Source: JBKECP01 sp047974765 (GTDB taxonomy: Bacteria > Pseudomonadota > Gammaproteobacteria > Pseudomonadales > Halieaceae). From it: a stretch of 64,000 nucleotides of DNA. Shown here one piece after another: positions 36,635 through 45,569 of this stretch. The stretch covers positions 62,001-126,000 of the forward strand of contig JBKECP010000041.1 of the NCBI GenBank assembly GCA_047974765.1, read 5' to 3'. Under the pieces are notes generated by a model, which saw only the letters and a program-made list of their open reading frames with translations, made no database searches and was not told the origin of the DNA. A program made the position numbers and the translations under genes. Within the stretch, counting starts at the first letter, position 1; every line of letters starts with the position of its first letter.

Positions 36635-38698
36635 ATGGCACGCAGCATATACATCACCTCACCGGAAGGTAATACCGGTAAATCCTCAATTGCACTGGGC
36701 CTGGTAGAGCTGTTTGCCCGACGGGTGAAAGTGGGTGTATTTCGCCCCATCGCCCGCAGTGAAAGCGAGCAGGATGCCATTTTGTCTTTTTTGCTGACCC
36801 ACGACGGGGTTGATCTGAACTACGAAGATACCATTGGTGTTACCTATGAACAGGTACACCGCAATCCAGATACCGCGCTATCAACCATCATGACCAAATA
36901 CCGCCGGATGGAACAACACTGCGACATTGTCGTTATTGTTGGCACCGACTATACCGATATTGTTGGCCCAACCGAGCTGGCCTATAACGCCCGTATCGCC
37001 GCCAATCTCGGATCTGCTGTCATTCTGGTACTGTCAGCCGAACAACGCAGTGGTATAGAGGTGCGCCAGGTAGCGGATATTGCCATTGCCGAGCTGCGCG
37101 CAGCCCACGCCGAAGTGGTCGCAGTGATCGCCAATCGCACCGAAATCGATGAACGGGAGCAAATACTGGCTGCACTGGCAAATATCGGCGCAGCCACCTG
37201 GGCCATTCCCCATGTGCCGCTGCTGTGTGCACCGAGCGTGCGTGATCTGATGGCAGCGGTTGATGGCGAACTGGTCAGTGGTGACGAAGCATTACTGGAT
37301 CGTGAAGCTGAAAATCTGGTCGTGGCCGCCATGAGTATGGAACATGTACTGGAGCGCACTGGCAACGGTACAGTAGCCATTGTGCCGGGTGATCGCAGTG
37401 AAGTCATACTGGCCATGGTGGCTGCCCACGTGGCTGATAATTTCCCCTCTTTAGCGGGGCTGATTCTTAACGGAGGTTATCTGCCATCACCAAGGGTGAA
37501 AGAGCTGGCCGCCAGCCTGAATCCTCGTTTGCCGGTAATAACAACATCGTACGGCACCTTTGAAACAGCCACCCGGGTAGCCCACACACGGGGGCTGCTC
37601 GCCACTGGCAGCAGTCGCAAACTCGACATTGCCAGACAACTGTTTGAAGAGTATGTCGATGCCGAGCAACTGCTGCAAACCGTGGACCTGCCCCAAAGCG
37701 AGGTAGTAACGCCGCTGATGTTTGAATACAACCTGATCGAGCGCGCCCGCAGCCAGCGCAAACATATCGTACTGCCAGAAGGTGATGACGACCGCATTCT
37801 GTGCGCAGCCAGCCAGTTATTGACCCGAGATGTTGTCGATTTAACCATTTTAGGTGAGGAGCAGGCTGTGCGCGGACGTGCCGCCGAACTCGGTCTGGAT
37901 ATCGATGCGGCAACGGTGCTGTCTCCATATAACGAAGCACTGCGGGAGCAATTTGCCGTCGAATACACCCGTTTGCGGGCGCACAGGGGAATGACTGTCG
38001 ATCGGGCGCGGGAGATTGTTGTTGATGTGTCTTATTTTGGCACCCTGATGGTTCACCTGGGCATGGCTGATGGCATGGTGTCCGGGGCAGCTCACACCAC
38101 CGCTCACACCATCAAACCCTCTTTTGAAATTATTAAAACCGTACCTGGCGTCTCCATCGTGTCGTCGGTCTTTTTTATGTGCCTCAAAGATCGCGTACTG
38201 GTCTATGGCGACTGTGCGGTAAATCCCGATCCAGACGCCGAAGAACTGGCTGATATCGCCATCTCATCAGCAGCCACGGCAGCCCAATTCGGTGTTGTAC
38301 CCCGCGTTGCCATGCTGTCCTACTCTACCGGCACATCAGGTTCGGGGGCCGATGTCGACAAAGTACGCAGCGCCACCGACACTGTTCGCCAGCGCACACA
38401 AACATTAGTGGTGGAAGGTCCCATTCAGTATGATGCCGCTGTGGATGCCGCTGTCGCCCGCGCCAAACTACCCGATTCACAGGTAGCTGGCAGAGCCACT
38501 GTACTCATTTTCCCGGACCTCAACACTGGCAACAACACGTATAAAGCGGTGCAGCGCTCGGCAGGTGCCGTGGCGATTGGCCCCGTACTGCAAGGCTTGC
38601 GCAAACCGGTCAACGACCTGTCCCGGGGTGCACTGGTACAGGATATCGTCAACACAGTGGCTATCACCGCCATTCAGGCACAGGGAGATGAGGCATGA
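36635..38698 (+). CDS. pta: Phosphate acetyltransferase (long, DRTGG-containing form)
   Basis: Interconverts acetyl-CoA and acetyl phosphate. The 687-residue protein has an N-terminal P-loop-like domain (TSPEGNTGKSSIALG), a middle DRTGG-type regulatory domain, and the C-terminal PTA_PTB catalytic domain starting near KHIVLPEGDDDRIL. The catalytic domain contains MADGMVSGAAHTTAHTIKP, MLSYSTGTSGSGADV and VLIFPDLNTGNNTYKAVQR. The ATG with GGGAAGAGAG upstream is used. The stop overlaps ackA by ATGA, so the pair is co-translated. Confidence 0.96.
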   Translation: MARSIYITSPEGNTGKSSIALGLVELFARRVKVGVFRPIARSESEQDAILSFLLTHDGVDLNYEDTIGVTYEQVHRNPDTALSTIMTKYRRMEQHCDIVVIVGTDYTDIVGPTELAYNARIAANLGSAVILVLSAEQRSGIEVRQVADIAIAELRAAHAEVVAVIANRTEIDEREQILAALANIGAATWAIPHVPLLCAPSVRDLMAAVDGELVSGDEALLDREAENLVVAAMSMEHVLERTGNGTVAIVPGDRSEVILAMVAAHVADNFPSLAGLILNGGYLPSPRVKELAASLNPRLPVITTSYGTFETATRVAHTRGLLATGSSRKLDIARQLFEEYVDAEQLLQTVDLPQSEVVTPLMFEYNLIERARSQRKHIVLPEGDDDRILCAASQLLTRDVVDLTILGEEQAVRGRAAELGLDIDAATVLSPYNEALREQFAVEYTRLRAHRGMTVDRAREIVVDVSYFGTLMVHLGMADGMVSGAAHTTAHTIKPSFEIIKTVPGVSIVSSVFFMCLKDRVLVYGDCAVNPDPDAEELADIAISSAATAAQFGVVPRVAMLSYSTGTSGSGADVDKVRSATDTVRQRTQTLVVEGPIQYDAAVDAAVARAKLPDSQVAGRATVLIFPDLNTGNNTYKAVQRSAGAVAIGPVLQGLRKPVNDLSRGALVQDIVNTVAITAIQAQGDEA

Positions 38699-39894
38699 AG
38701 CACGTTCTGGTGATCAACTCCGGCTCTTCCTCGCTAAAATACCAATTGGTAGAAGCCGACAGTGGCACAGCATTGGCTACGGGTTTAGTCGAACGAATTG
38801 GCCGTTCAGGCAGCAGTATCAGCCACAAAACTAGCGGACAGACACACGATGCCAACATCAGCGCCGCTGATCACAGTCAGGCAATGGCCGCCATGATGGC
38901 GGCTTTTAACAATCACGGTCCCGACCTGAAACAAATACAACTGCTGGCTATCGGCCACCGGGTTGTACAGGGCGGTGCCCGCTACTGTCAGGCAACACTC
39001 ATTGACGATGACGTAGAACAAACCGTAGAAGCGCTGAGTGATTTGGCCCCCCTGCACAACCCCCCGAATTTACAGGGCATCCAGGTGGCACAATGCCAAT
39101 TCCCCGACCTGCCTCACATTGCCGTATTTGATACTGCCTTTCACACCTCCATGCCACCAAAAGCCTACACTTACGCCCTCAGCCCTGAGCTGGCAGAACA
39201 GTATCAGATACGTCGCTACGGCTTTCACGGCACGTCCCATCAATACGTATCGCGTGCGGCAGCTGAATTTCTTGGCCTGCCTGTCAGCGAGGCCAATATA
39301 ATCGTACTGCATCTGGGTAATGGTGCCTCTGCCAGCGCCGTTGCCGGTGGCTACAGCGTGGACACCTCCATGGGCCTGACACCACTGGAAGGGCTGGTAA
39401 TGGGCTCGCGCTGCGGAGATATCGACCCCGCTATTATATTCCATATGGCACGAAGCGCTGGAATGAGTATTGATGAAATAGATACTTTGCTAAACAGGCA
39501 GTCAGGCATGCTCGGCCTGAGTGGCATGCAGGACATGCGCGATATTCAAGCAGCAATCGAGATGGGCAACAAACAGGCCCGGCTTGCCATGGATATTTAC
39601 TGTTACCGTCTGCGCAAATATATCGGTGCTTATACAGCTGTACTTGGCCGGGTCGACGCGCTGGTATTTACTGCGGGTGTGGGTGAAAATTCAGCTCCTG
39701 TTCGCTCAACTACGCTGTCGGGTCTGGCAGGCCTGGGTTATATACTGGATGAGGTGACAAATAAACAACGTCAGGCAGGCATTCGGGATATCAGCGGTAA
39801 TAACAGCAACACCAGAATACTGGTGATACCCACCAACGAGGAATGGGAAATTGCCAGGCAGGCTGCAGAAGTGGCGACAACACTGGCCCATTAA
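38695..39894 (+). CDS. ackA: Acetate kinase
   Basis: Converts acetyl phosphate and ADP to acetate and ATP (reversible). The 399-residue ASKHA-fold protein opens with VLVINSGSSSLKYQL. It has the active-site runs FHGTSHQYVS and LHLGNGASASAVAGGYSVDT, and GVGENS near the C-terminus. Together with pta it allows overflow to acetate or growth on acetate. The overlap with pta means matched expression. It converges on tRNA-Gly, 40 bases away. Confidence 0.97.
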   Translation: MKHVLVINSGSSSLKYQLVEADSGTALATGLVERIGRSGSSISHKTSGQTHDANISAADHSQAMAAMMAAFNNHGPDLKQIQLLAIGHRVVQGGARYCQATLIDDDVEQTVEALSDLAPLHNPPNLQGIQVAQCQFPDLPHIAVFDTAFHTSMPPKAYTYALSPELAEQYQIRRYGFHGTSHQYVSRAAAEFLGLPVSEANIIVLHLGNGASASAVAGGYSVDTSMGLTPLEGLVMGSRCGDIDPAIIFHMARSAGMSIDEIDTLLNRQSGMLGLSGMQDMRDIQAAIEMGNKQARLAMDIYCYRLRKYIGAYTAVLGRVDALVFTAGVGENSAPVRSTTLSGLAGLGYILDEVTNKQRQAGIRDISGNNSNTRILVIPTNEEWEIARQAAEVATTLAH

Positions 39895-39934
39895 AATTGC
39901 AGGCATTTACTATTTACAAGGATAGCTTCTCTAC

Positions 39935-40008
39935 TGGAGCGGGTAAGGGGAATCGAACCCCTCTCTCAAGCTTGGGAAGCTTGGGTAATACCACTATACG
40001 ATACCCGC
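39935..40008 (-). tRNA. tRNA-Gly (anticodon CCC)
   Basis: A 74-base tRNA with encoded CCA. The acceptor arms GCGGGTA and TACCCGC pair, and the anticodon stem CAAGC/GCTTG encloses loop TTCCCAA (anticodon CCC). The T-arm has GGTTCGATTCC. The transcript runs away from the IS110-type remnant that starts about 130 bases upstream of its 5' end. Confidence 0.96.
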
Positions 40009-40141
40009 ACAAGCTGACGTACTGGCTAAACAGCAGCATCAACAGGCAATACTTCTACCACGTTATGCACTCTAAAGTAAGCCCTGCCACTTTATATAAA
40101 TCCTGCACAACTTTGTAAGCATCCTCAACAAATTCTGGTTT

Positions 40142-40277
40142 CGATGGAGCTTGAATGCGGATAAGTTACGCTTGAGCAACCAGCTCAGAGGCTTGCTGGG
40201 CGAATATGGCCTGGTGATACCACGAGGGGATGCCGCCTTAAAGAAGGTGTTGCCAGGCTATTTAAGCGAGGCCGACA
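40142..40277 (+). pseudogene. IS110-family transposase remnant
   Basis: About 45 codons are recognisable: LSNQLRGLLGEYGLVIPRG followed by ALKKVLPGYLSEADM. This is the conserved middle of IS110/IS1111 transposases. The catalytic DEDD N-terminus and the serine C-terminal domain are both missing. The frame stays open to 40426, but the rest has no transposase similarity I recognise and may be non-coding IS end. The remainder of 40009-40438 holds no other gene. Confidence 0.65.
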
Positions 40278-40438
40278 TGCCGATAAGGACTGCAGGCGGC
40301 GAAACTTCATCAAGGCCAGAGGGCCACAAGAGAGCCCCTCATAAACAGGCCGAATACGACAGCAACCTGTCCCTGACATCGACTGTGCAAGCCTTGCAAA
40401 CGGGGAGGAGACCATATACGGGTTAATAAAATTTCAGC

Positions 40439-41116
40439 TTAGCGAACGGAATCAAGCACCTCATCATTTTTAACAACATCCTGGGCCTTGGCATAACTTT
40501 CGATCAATAACTGATAGGCGGGGAATATCTGTGTGTAAACTTCAGCCCATGCCTGGGCATCATCCCGGTGCCAGGTTTTTTGCAGCTCAGAAGCAACCGC
40601 AGCCGTATCCATGGGCACGGCACCTGCCTGCACAACACGAGCTAATGTAATTTCCTGAGCCATTTTGCTATAAGTCCCGGAAGCATCAACCACGGCAAAG
40701 ACTTTATAGCCTGCAGCAATGGCACTGATCGATGGAAAGGCCATGCATACGCTGGTAATGGTGCCGGCAATAATCAAGGTTTTACGACCAGTCGCCTCAA
40801 CGGCTGCAACAAATTCAGGGTTATCCCAGGCATTAATTTCACCTTTGCGAGCCACATATCTGGCATGCGGCGCATGTTGGTGGATCTCTGGAATCAGCGG
40901 GCCATTCGGCCCCTGTGGGACAGAGGCAGTAGTAATAACGGGCAAATTGCAAAGTGTTGCAATTTTGGCCAATGCTGCTGCACGTGAACGCAGTTCTGGC
41001 ATCGGCATATCACCAACGGTTTGAAATAGTCCACTTTGATGATCAATCAGCAACATGGCGGCATCATCGGGATCAATAACAGGAGCAAGACCATTAAAAT
41101 TGGCAGGTGAGCTCAT
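40439..41116 (-). CDS. Isochorismatase-like cysteine hydrolase (YcaC-type)
   Basis: A 225-residue Rossmann-like hydrolase with the triad Asp25 (LLIDHQSGLF), Lys91 (RKGEINAW) and Cys124 (TSVCMAFP). The cis-peptide region TITS precedes the cysteine. It resembles the YcaC group, whose physiological substrates are mostly unknown; nicotinamidase-type chemistry is possible. The Shine-Dalgarno is AAGGA. It lies between the IS110 scrap and prpE with long non-coding flanks and no obvious partner gene. Confidence 0.88.
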   Translation of the reverse strand: MSSPANFNGLAPVIDPDDAAMLLIDHQSGLFQTVGDMPMPELRSRAAALAKIATLCNLPVITTASVPQGPNGPLIPEIHQHAPHARYVARKGEINAWDNPEFVAAVEATGRKTLIIAGTITSVCMAFPSISAIAAGYKVFAVVDASGTYSKMAQEITLARVVQAGAVPMDTAAVASELQKTWHRDDAQAWAEVYTQIFPAYQLLIESYAKAQDVVKNDEVLDSVR

Positions 41117-41397
41117 AGTTTTTCCTTCAGTGTATCGGATACAACAGCTGTAAAATAATTAACCGCCGGAGGCAGTTACAGTTATTGTCATGTCAGTATC
41201 TCATCTCAGCTTCTGTAAAAGCACTCTATTTGCAAGTGCCTTAAGCAGAGTATTCGCTGACAGACAAATATAGTCCCGATTGGCTCACCTCGATAGATCA
41301 TAAATCAAGTATCAGAATCCTATTTTCAGAACACTTCCAGGTATTATTAATCCGGCTAAAATCAAGGGTTTCGAAAATTCCGCCGATTTAAGCGGGC

Positions 41398-41435
41398 GAC
41401 CATCAAATAGTGAAGGACCCATCTATTTGATGGTC
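41398..41435. repeat. Perfect 13-bp inverted repeat in a 428-base non-coding gap
   Basis: GACCATCAAATAG / CTATTTGATGGTC are exact inverted copies around a 12-base loop. It lies downstream of prpE (minus strand) and upstream of the YcaC-type gene. The flanks TTTCGAAAATTCCGCCGATT and AAGCGGG look like the end of a mobile element, but I cannot identify one. The rest of 41117-41544 shows no gene; a nested CTGTAA...TTACAG pair is near 41148-41181. Confidence 0.6.
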
Positions 41436-41544
41436 AGGTTGATAACAAACAGCTGCCAAACACAAATATCAACACAAGCAAAATGCCCCTGAACTTAACG
41501 TACAGATAGTATCTTTATGGGAACAATAGCTAAATAAGTAGCTG

Positions 41545-43422
41545 TTATCGACTGCTCAACAGAGCTTCCAGCTCTTCCAGAACAGTGGCATCATCAATGG
41601 TTGAGGGTACAATATAGTCTTCAGCATCAGCTATTTTGCGCAGCACACCCCGCAAAATCTTGCCAGAGCGCGTCTTGGGCAGGCGAGGTACGACAAGGAC
41701 ATCTTTAAAGCTGGCAACAGCACCAACTTTATTTCTTACCAAGGCAATCAGTTCTGTTTGTAAAATAGCCGGATCGGCGCCAACACCATCTTTAAGCAAT
41801 ACCAGACCAAGTGGCTTTTGTCCTTTGAGTTCACAATGCACACCAATTACAGCACATTCGGCCACGGCAGGATGAGAAGCCAGCACTTCCTCCATTTCAC
41901 CTGTGGAAAGGCGGTGGCCTGCCACATTGATCACGTCATCAGTGCGCCCCATGATAAAAATGTAACCATCACTGTCACGATAACCACCATCACCGGAAAC
42001 ATAGTAACCCGGATAAGTAGACAGATAGCTTTGTGTAAAACGGTCAAAATCGCCCCAAACGGTTGGCAGGCAGCCCGGTGGCAATGGCCGCTTGATCGCA
42101 ACACTGCCCTGTTCATTTTCTCCCAACGGCTCACCGCTCTCATCCAGTATATGGACGTTATAACCGGGCGCGGGCACCGTTGCCGAACCCGCTTTGGTCT
42201 GCATAGTTTCAATACCCACCGGATTACAGCAAATGGCCCAGCCGGTTTCTGTCTGCCACCAGTGATCGATCACCGGCACATCCAGCGTTCCTCTTGCCCA
42301 GTAATAGGTAGGCGGATCCAGCCGCTCGCCCGCCATAAAAACTCTTTGCAGACAAGATAGATCATAGCCAGCCAATAATGAGGCATCCGGGTCTTCCTTG
42401 CGAATGGCACGCAAGGCCGTGGGGGCGGCAAATAATGCTTTTACACCGTAGTCACTGATGACCCGCCAGAAAGCGCCCGCATCGGGGGTACGCACGGGCT
42501 TGCCTTCATAAAGCACAGTTGACAGACCCGCAATCAACGGCCCATAAACAATATAAGAGTGACCCACAACCCAACCCACATCCGATGCCGCCCAAAAGAC
42601 ATCACCCGGCTGCATGCCATAAACCACTCGCATGCTGTAGTGCATGGCCACCGCATGCCCCCCATTATCACGCACAACACCCTTGGGTTTACCGGTAGTG
42701 CCAGAGGTATAGAGGATATACAAGGGATCTGTCGCTAACACAGGTGTACAGCCGACCGGTCGGGCACCACGCATGGCCTCTTCCCAGCTGCAGTCACGGC
42801 CAGCCAGCAGTTGAGCTTCTACCTGTGGCCGCTGCAGGATAATCATCTGTTCAGGTTTGTGTCTGCTGCTGGTAATAGCGGCATCCAAGAGAGGTTTGTA
42901 GGCGATAATCCGATTAATTTCGATACCACAGGAAGCCGACACAATCAGTACCGGCTGAGCATCATCAATGCGCACCGCCAGTTCACTGGCGGCAAAACCA
43001 CCAAACACCACAGAATGCACTGCACCTATACGAGCACAGGCAAGCATGGCAATAGCAGCCTCGGGTACCATCGGCATATAAATCAGTACGCGATCGCCTT
43101 TGCTCACACCTCTCGCCTGAAGAGCACCGGCAAAATGAGCCACATCATCACGCAGCTCACGGTAGGTGATTGCCCGGCGGCTGTCAGTGACGGGTGAATC
43201 GTAATAAATAGCCACCTGATCGCCGCGACCATTATCAACATGAATATCCAATGCCAGATGTGCCGTATTAAGCTCACCATCCACAAACCAGCGTTCAAAA
43301 CCATTTTCATCCCGCCCCAAAATGGTTGTGGCCGTACGGTACCAGTCCAGCTCTGCCGCCTGTCGTGCCCAGTAGACTTCAGGCTCATCAATAGATTGTT
43401 GAAATTCAGATTGATAGCTCAT
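41545..43422 (-). CDS. prpE: Propionyl-CoA synthetase (acetyl-CoA synthetase family)
   Basis: Activates propionate, or another short-chain acid, to its CoA ester through an acyl-adenylate. The 625-residue ANL enzyme has the P-loop YTSGTTGKPKGVVRD, the DHWWQTETGW motif, the hinge region GRTDDVINVAGHRLSTGEME and the catalytic lysine in KTRSGKILRG. Length and N-terminus (YWARQAAELDWY) fit PrpE better than Acs. No prpBCD genes are nearby. Its leader contains the GGGGG/CCCCC hairpin of the structured region at 43463-43618. Confidence 0.92.
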   Translation of the reverse strand: MSYQSEFQQSIDEPEVYWARQAAELDWYRTATTILGRDENGFERWFVDGELNTAHLALDIHVDNGRGDQVAIYYDSPVTDSRRAITYRELRDDVAHFAGALQARGVSKGDRVLIYMPMVPEAAIAMLACARIGAVHSVVFGGFAASELAVRIDDAQPVLIVSASCGIEINRIIAYKPLLDAAITSSRHKPEQMIILQRPQVEAQLLAGRDCSWEEAMRGARPVGCTPVLATDPLYILYTSGTTGKPKGVVRDNGGHAVAMHYSMRVVYGMQPGDVFWAASDVGWVVGHSYIVYGPLIAGLSTVLYEGKPVRTPDAGAFWRVISDYGVKALFAAPTALRAIRKEDPDASLLAGYDLSCLQRVFMAGERLDPPTYYWARGTLDVPVIDHWWQTETGWAICCNPVGIETMQTKAGSATVPAPGYNVHILDESGEPLGENEQGSVAIKRPLPPGCLPTVWGDFDRFTQSYLSTYPGYYVSGDGGYRDSDGYIFIMGRTDDVINVAGHRLSTGEMEEVLASHPAVAECAVIGVHCELKGQKPLGLVLLKDGVGADPAILQTELIALVRNKVGAVASFKDVLVVPRLPKTRSGKILRGVLRKIADAEDYIVPSTIDDATVLEELEALLSSR

Positions 43423-43462
43423 GACAGTGACACCTGCATTGTTATCATATGATCAAAATTTC

Positions 43463-43618
43463 GGGGGAGACTTACGCCCCCTCTTACCTTTTGTCGTTGT
43501 CTTTCTGAATAGCTCTGAACGGAATGACCCTGGAACCGTCTTGCCCGGCTGGGCAACCTGCACTCTAGGCCAAACAGCCAGGTGAGACCATACGACGAAA
43601 GTCGACCGATGCCCTCAC
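43463..43618. other. Hairpin-rich non-coding region between prpE and hemerythrin (candidate structured RNA)
   Basis: No convincing gene lies between 43423 and 43725. Four nested or adjacent inverted repeats are present: GGGGG/CCCCC (43463-43481); TTGCCC-GGCT-GGGCAA (43541-43556); CCT...GGC/GCC...AGG (43557-43582); and a compound stem GTGAG...CTCAC (43582-43618) enclosing CGAC-GAAA-GTCG. The GAAA tetraloop reads on the plus strand, favouring a transcript towards hemerythrin. It matches no RNA family I can name. Confidence 0.4.
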
Positions 43619-43725
43619 TGTCGCTAAAAGCCGCTAATCTACTACGGTGCAATCACCACTCAAACATGCGACACTAACGGATCATTTTGTTGATGAAACG
43701 CGATTTTGGTCGCGGGGAGGGACTT

Positions 43726-44100
43726 GTGCCCGACATCCCGAAAACCAGTCGTCTTATCTGGCAGGATACCCAGCACCGGCGATTGTTTGAGATTCTTGAA
43801 TTGCTGCGCCAACCCGAAACCAGTCGACAGGCACTGGACCAGCTTAAAAGTTATATCGATTCCCACTTCGCCCTTGAAGAAGAATATATGCGGCGGCTCG
43901 ATTATTCTGATTATGAAAGCCACACCCGTGCCCATCGCCAGTTTCAAAAAGAGATCGAAGAGCTCTGCCGTTACTCCGAGTCTGATTCTGAGGACTTTCT
44001 GGCAACGGCCTCAACCTTCCTCACAGAATGGTTGACACGGCATGTTATGGGCGTCGACAAGGAACTGGAAGCAGCCATTCTCGCTTCAGATCTGCGCTAG
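43726..44100 (+). CDS. Bacterial hemerythrin
   Basis: A 124-residue four-helix O2- or NO-binding di-iron protein. All ligands are in place: His17, His47 and Glu51 (HFALE), His66 and His70 (HTRAH), and His106/Asp111 (HVMGVD). I choose a GTG start because GGGAGG lies five bases upstream; an ATG eleven codons earlier is possible but has no ribosome site. It may act in oxygen sensing or delivery. It is followed 74 bases later by a YbjN-like gene. Confidence 0.9.
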   Translation: MPDIPKTSRLIWQDTQHRRLFEILELLRQPETSRQALDQLKSYIDSHFALEEEYMRRLDYSDYESHTRAHRQFQKEIEELCRYSESDSEDFLATASTFLTEWLTRHVMGVDKELEAAILASDLR

Positions 44101-44174
44101 CAGAATTACCGGCCACTGGCAGGGGGCGATTCACTGACGTATCATCAGTTTTTTCAGGCTTTTACAACATTTTT

Positions 44175-44648
44175 ATGCCTATTCTTGAAATACCGGATCG
44201 CAGTCACCTCGAACACTGGCTGGAAGAAGGCAAGGTTGTATTTGAGCTTTGCGGGCAGTGTGAGGGTCTCCATATCCGTGCCCTGCAAGCACTTGACGGA
44301 GCTATCGACAGCCGTATTCTGGTGGAACACCACGGCCTGCTGTTCAGTACAGGTCTGGAAGTTCGCCCCATGGCCCTGCTGCCACTATCGGCTGACCTCG
44401 GCCGATTGAATATGGAATTTCTCAATCTGAAAATTTTTCTTGATATTGTCGATGATGCCACTCCCCAACTGGTTATTGCAGGCTATCTACCGCTGGGCGC
44501 AGGACTAAACCGGGAACAATTTATTACCTTTGTGACAATGACAATGGAGAGCACCCGCCAACTTGCCACTGAATGCCTGCAACTGGACTATCTCTTCCCC
44601 GAAAGCACACAAATTCGCCAACCCGGTACCAGTTCCGCCATCCATTAA
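44175..44648 (+). CDS. YbjN/type III chaperone-like fold protein
   Basis: Function unknown. The 157-residue soluble protein has an alternating beta/alpha pattern (KVVFELCGQCEGLHIRALQ, then LNMEFLNLKIFLDIVDD). A GYLPLGAGLNREQFITFV segment resembles YbjN-family proteins, which share the type III secretion chaperone fold. No secretion genes are nearby. It could be co-transcribed with hemerythrin. The family assignment is tentative. Confidence 0.6.
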   Translation: MPILEIPDRSHLEHWLEEGKVVFELCGQCEGLHIRALQALDGAIDSRILVEHHGLLFSTGLEVRPMALLPLSADLGRLNMEFLNLKIFLDIVDDATPQLVIAGYLPLGAGLNREQFITFVTMTMESTRQLATECLQLDYLFPESTQIRQPGTSSAIH

Positions 44649-44667
44649 CACAAGCGCCCTTAGTCAC

Positions 44668-45549
44668 TTATTTCCGGTAAAGGCGTGTAAGATCACCATA
44701 ATGGTCGATACGACGATCCCGCAAATAAGGCCAGATACGGCGCACGACCTCGCTGCGTGCAAGATCGACATCGACAATGGCAAAGGTTTCACTGTCGCTG
44801 TCAGCCTGCCATAGAATTTCTCCCTGAGGACCGGCCATAAACGATGAGCCCCAGAACTTCACACCCGCACCTCCCGCCGGGTCTGGTTCGTAACCGATAC
44901 GGTTAACACTGATGACCGGCAAGCCGTTAGCCACCGCATGAGAACGCTGAATGGTTATCCAGGCATCACGCTGGCGCTCTTGTTCCGCTTCATCGTCACC
45001 CGGATCCCAGCCGATAGCCGTTGGGTAAATCAACACATCAGCACCGGCCATCGCCATCAGGCGTGCACCTTCGGGAAACCACTGGTCCCAGCACACCAAT
45101 ACGCCCAGGCAGCCAACAGAAGTCTGGATGGGTTCAAAACCCAGATCTCCGGGTGTGAAATAAAATTTCTCGTAGTAGCCCGGATCATCGGGAATATGCA
45201 TTTTGCGATAGATACCGGCAATACTGCCATCAGCTTCCAGTACCACAGCGGTATTGTGATAAAGGCCTGCGGCCCGCCGCTCAAACAACGAACAGACAAT
45301 CACTACACCCAGCTCCCTGGCCACCGCCGCCAAAGCTTCAGTGGAAGGCCCGGGAATGGGCTCAGCCAGATCAAACAGGTCTGTATTTTCGTGCTGGCAA
45401 AAATAACGACTGCGATGCAGCTCCTGCAATACAACCAGCCTGGCACCTTCACGAACTGTTGTATGAATGCCCTCTATACTCTTTTGCAGATTGGCTCCGA
45501 TATCATCACTACAGGCCTGCTGGACAAGCCCAATACTCAGGGTGCTCAT
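44668..45549 (-). CDS. aguB: N-carbamoylputrescine amidase
   Basis: Hydrolyses N-carbamoylputrescine to putrescine, CO2 and ammonia. The 293-residue nitrilase-fold enzyme has the Glu43-Lys116-Cys153 triad (LQELH, RKMHIPDD, VLVCWDQWFPE) and the AguB-typical GYYEKFYFTPGD and RSHAVANGLPV. The ATG after AGGAGAAT is used; an upstream extension is rejected. It follows aguA by 20 bases, so the pair forms an agmatine-to-putrescine operon. Confidence 0.96.
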   Translation of the reverse strand: MSTLSIGLVQQACSDDIGANLQKSIEGIHTTVREGARLVVLQELHRSRYFCQHENTDLFDLAEPIPGPSTEALAAVARELGVVIVCSLFERRAAGLYHNTAVVLEADGSIAGIYRKMHIPDDPGYYEKFYFTPGDLGFEPIQTSVGCLGVLVCWDQWFPEGARLMAMAGADVLIYPTAIGWDPGDDEAEQERQRDAWITIQRSHAVANGLPVISVNRIGYEPDPAGGAGVKFWGSSFMAGPQGEILWQADSDSETFAIVDVDLARSEVVRRIWPYLRDRRIDHYGDLTRLYRK

Positions 45550-45569
45550 GTTATTCTCCTGAAATACGT

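Noticed and set aside
40278..40426. Continuation of the open frame behind the IS110 core as coding sequence
   Set aside because: The residues do not resemble any part of an IS110 transposase; the frame is probably open by chance.
43582..43618. Group II intron domain V or hammerhead ribozyme suggested by the GAAA loop and adjacent GTC
   Set aside because: The flanking stems do not fit domain V pairing, and the CUGAUGA core of a hammerhead is absent.
43419..43652. A 77-codon minus-strand frame between prpE and hemerythrin
   Set aside because: Its sequence is dictated by the stacked inverted repeats, has no Shine-Dalgarno and runs into prpE. A structured RNA or DNA element explains it better.
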